A stretch of 5,688 bases of DNA from an uncultured Sphingomonadaceae bacterium (GTDB lineage Bacteria; Pseudomonadota; Alphaproteobacteria; Sphingomonadales; Sphingomonadaceae). The DNA is taken from NCBI GenBank assembly GCA_946480515.1, contig CAMLKX010000129.1, forward strand, positions 1-5,688, read 5' to 3'. Of the stretch, positions 5,338 through 5,688 are shown in pieces (position 1 is the stretch's first letter; every line of letters begins with the position of its first letter). The notes under the pieces were generated by a model. That model worked only from the letters and a program-made list of their open reading frames with translations. It ran no database searches and was not told the DNA's origin. Made by a program: the position numbers and the translations under genes.

Positions 5338-5688
5338 TTGAAAACCTTTCTTTGGTGGATCGCCGCCGTGACCTTGTCCGTCCCAGCGAATGCCGCAAGT
5401 CTGGCGCCGGCGATCAGAGCCGACCTTCCTGATTTGCTGGCGATTTACCGCGACCTGCATCAGCATCCGGAACTTTCCATGCAGGAAGTTCGGACTTCCG
5501 CAATCCTCGCGAGCGAAACGCGGAAGCTTGGGTTCAAGGTGACGGAGAAAGTCGGAAAGACCGGCATCGTCGCGGTTCTCGAGAACGGGCCCGGTCCAGT
5601 CGTGCTCATCCGTGCGGACATGGATGCGCTTCCGGTCGTCGAGCAAACCGGCCTTCCCTATGCTTCGAAGACCAAGGCGGTCGCTGCT
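5338..5688 (+). CDS. Secreted M20-family amidohydrolase (N-terminal 117 residues, cut by window end)
   Basis: Start of a zinc-dependent amidohydrolase/peptidase of the M20D type (hippurate hydrolase or N-acyl-amino-acid hydrolase like). The frame is open from the TTG at 5338 to the last base. Residues 1-19 form a signal peptide (KTFLWWIAAVTLSVPANA) with likely cleavage after Ala19, so the enzyme should work in the periplasm or outside. Family motifs seen are LHQHPELSMQE (~40-50), TGIVAVLENGPGPVVLIRAD and RADMDALPVVEQTGLPY (from residue 92). The HACGHD-type metal motif expected next lies beyond the window. TTG is chosen because AACGGAG (5325-5331) is correctly spaced, a signal peptide begins there, and no in-frame ATG or GTG lies just upstream. 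It follows the DUF4893 gene by 49 bases, so it is probably in the same operon. The substrate cannot be told from this part. Confidence 0.9.
   Translation, partial: MKTFLWWIAAVTLSVPANAASLAPAIRADLPDLLAIYRDLHQHPELSMQEVRTSAILASETRKLGFKVTEKVGKTGIVAVLENGPGPVVLIRADMDALPVVEQTGLPYASKTKAVAA

Noticed and set aside
1..5688. Defence, mobile or CRISPR system
   Set aside because: No direct repeat array, transposase, integrase, nuclease or toxin-antitoxin signature was seen on either strand; the genes are housekeeping, envelope and stress types.

Overview
The window looks like a piece of a Sphingomonadales (sphingomonad alphaproteobacterium) chromosome. It is GC-rich. Two of its proteins, an SWFGD/DUF2171 protein and a DUF4893 lipoprotein, are of types I associate mainly with sphingomonads. 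Two candidate promoters fit the alphaproteobacterial EcfG general stress response pattern. Both ends cut through genes, so this may be a short contig.

Left part (1-1600). The window opens inside a class I mannose-6-phosphate isomerase (manA, ends 873). Its body is convincing, but its first ~45 codons do not look like ManA and have a different codon composition. After a 126-base gap comes a small helical-bundle protein of the PA2169/DUF2383 family (1000-1452), preceded by a near-match to an EcfG promoter. A hairpin at 1470-1501 separates it from a tRNA-Ala(CGC) gene on the minus strand (1523-1598, CCA encoded).

Middle part (1600-3870). An exact GGAAC-N16-CGTT promoter at 1691-1715 precedes a 361-residue protein (1769-2854). 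That protein has an SWFGD motif near its N-terminus, a long Gly/Arg/Asp/Tyr-rich disordered middle and a C-terminal DUF2171 domain. It converges on a membrane-anchored YpfJ-type neutral zinc metallopeptidase on the minus strand (2914-3771). A perfect 12-bp hairpin with a GAAA tetraloop lies between them.

Right part (3772-5688). A 99-base divergent spacer precedes a likely plus-strand operon: 3-hydroxybutyrate dehydrogenase (3871-4656), a DUF4893 lipoprotein overlapping it by ATGA (4653-5288), and, after 49 bases, the start of a secreted M20-family amidohydrolase (5338 to the window end, TTG start).

Functionally this is mostly housekeeping and envelope/stress content: hexose-phosphate metabolism, oxidation of the PHB monomer, envelope proteolysis, and two proteins probably induced by general stress. 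I found no CRISPR array, insertion sequence, phage gene, toxin-antitoxin or defence system. The points most worth a second look are the odd start of manA and the two EcfG-like promoters.
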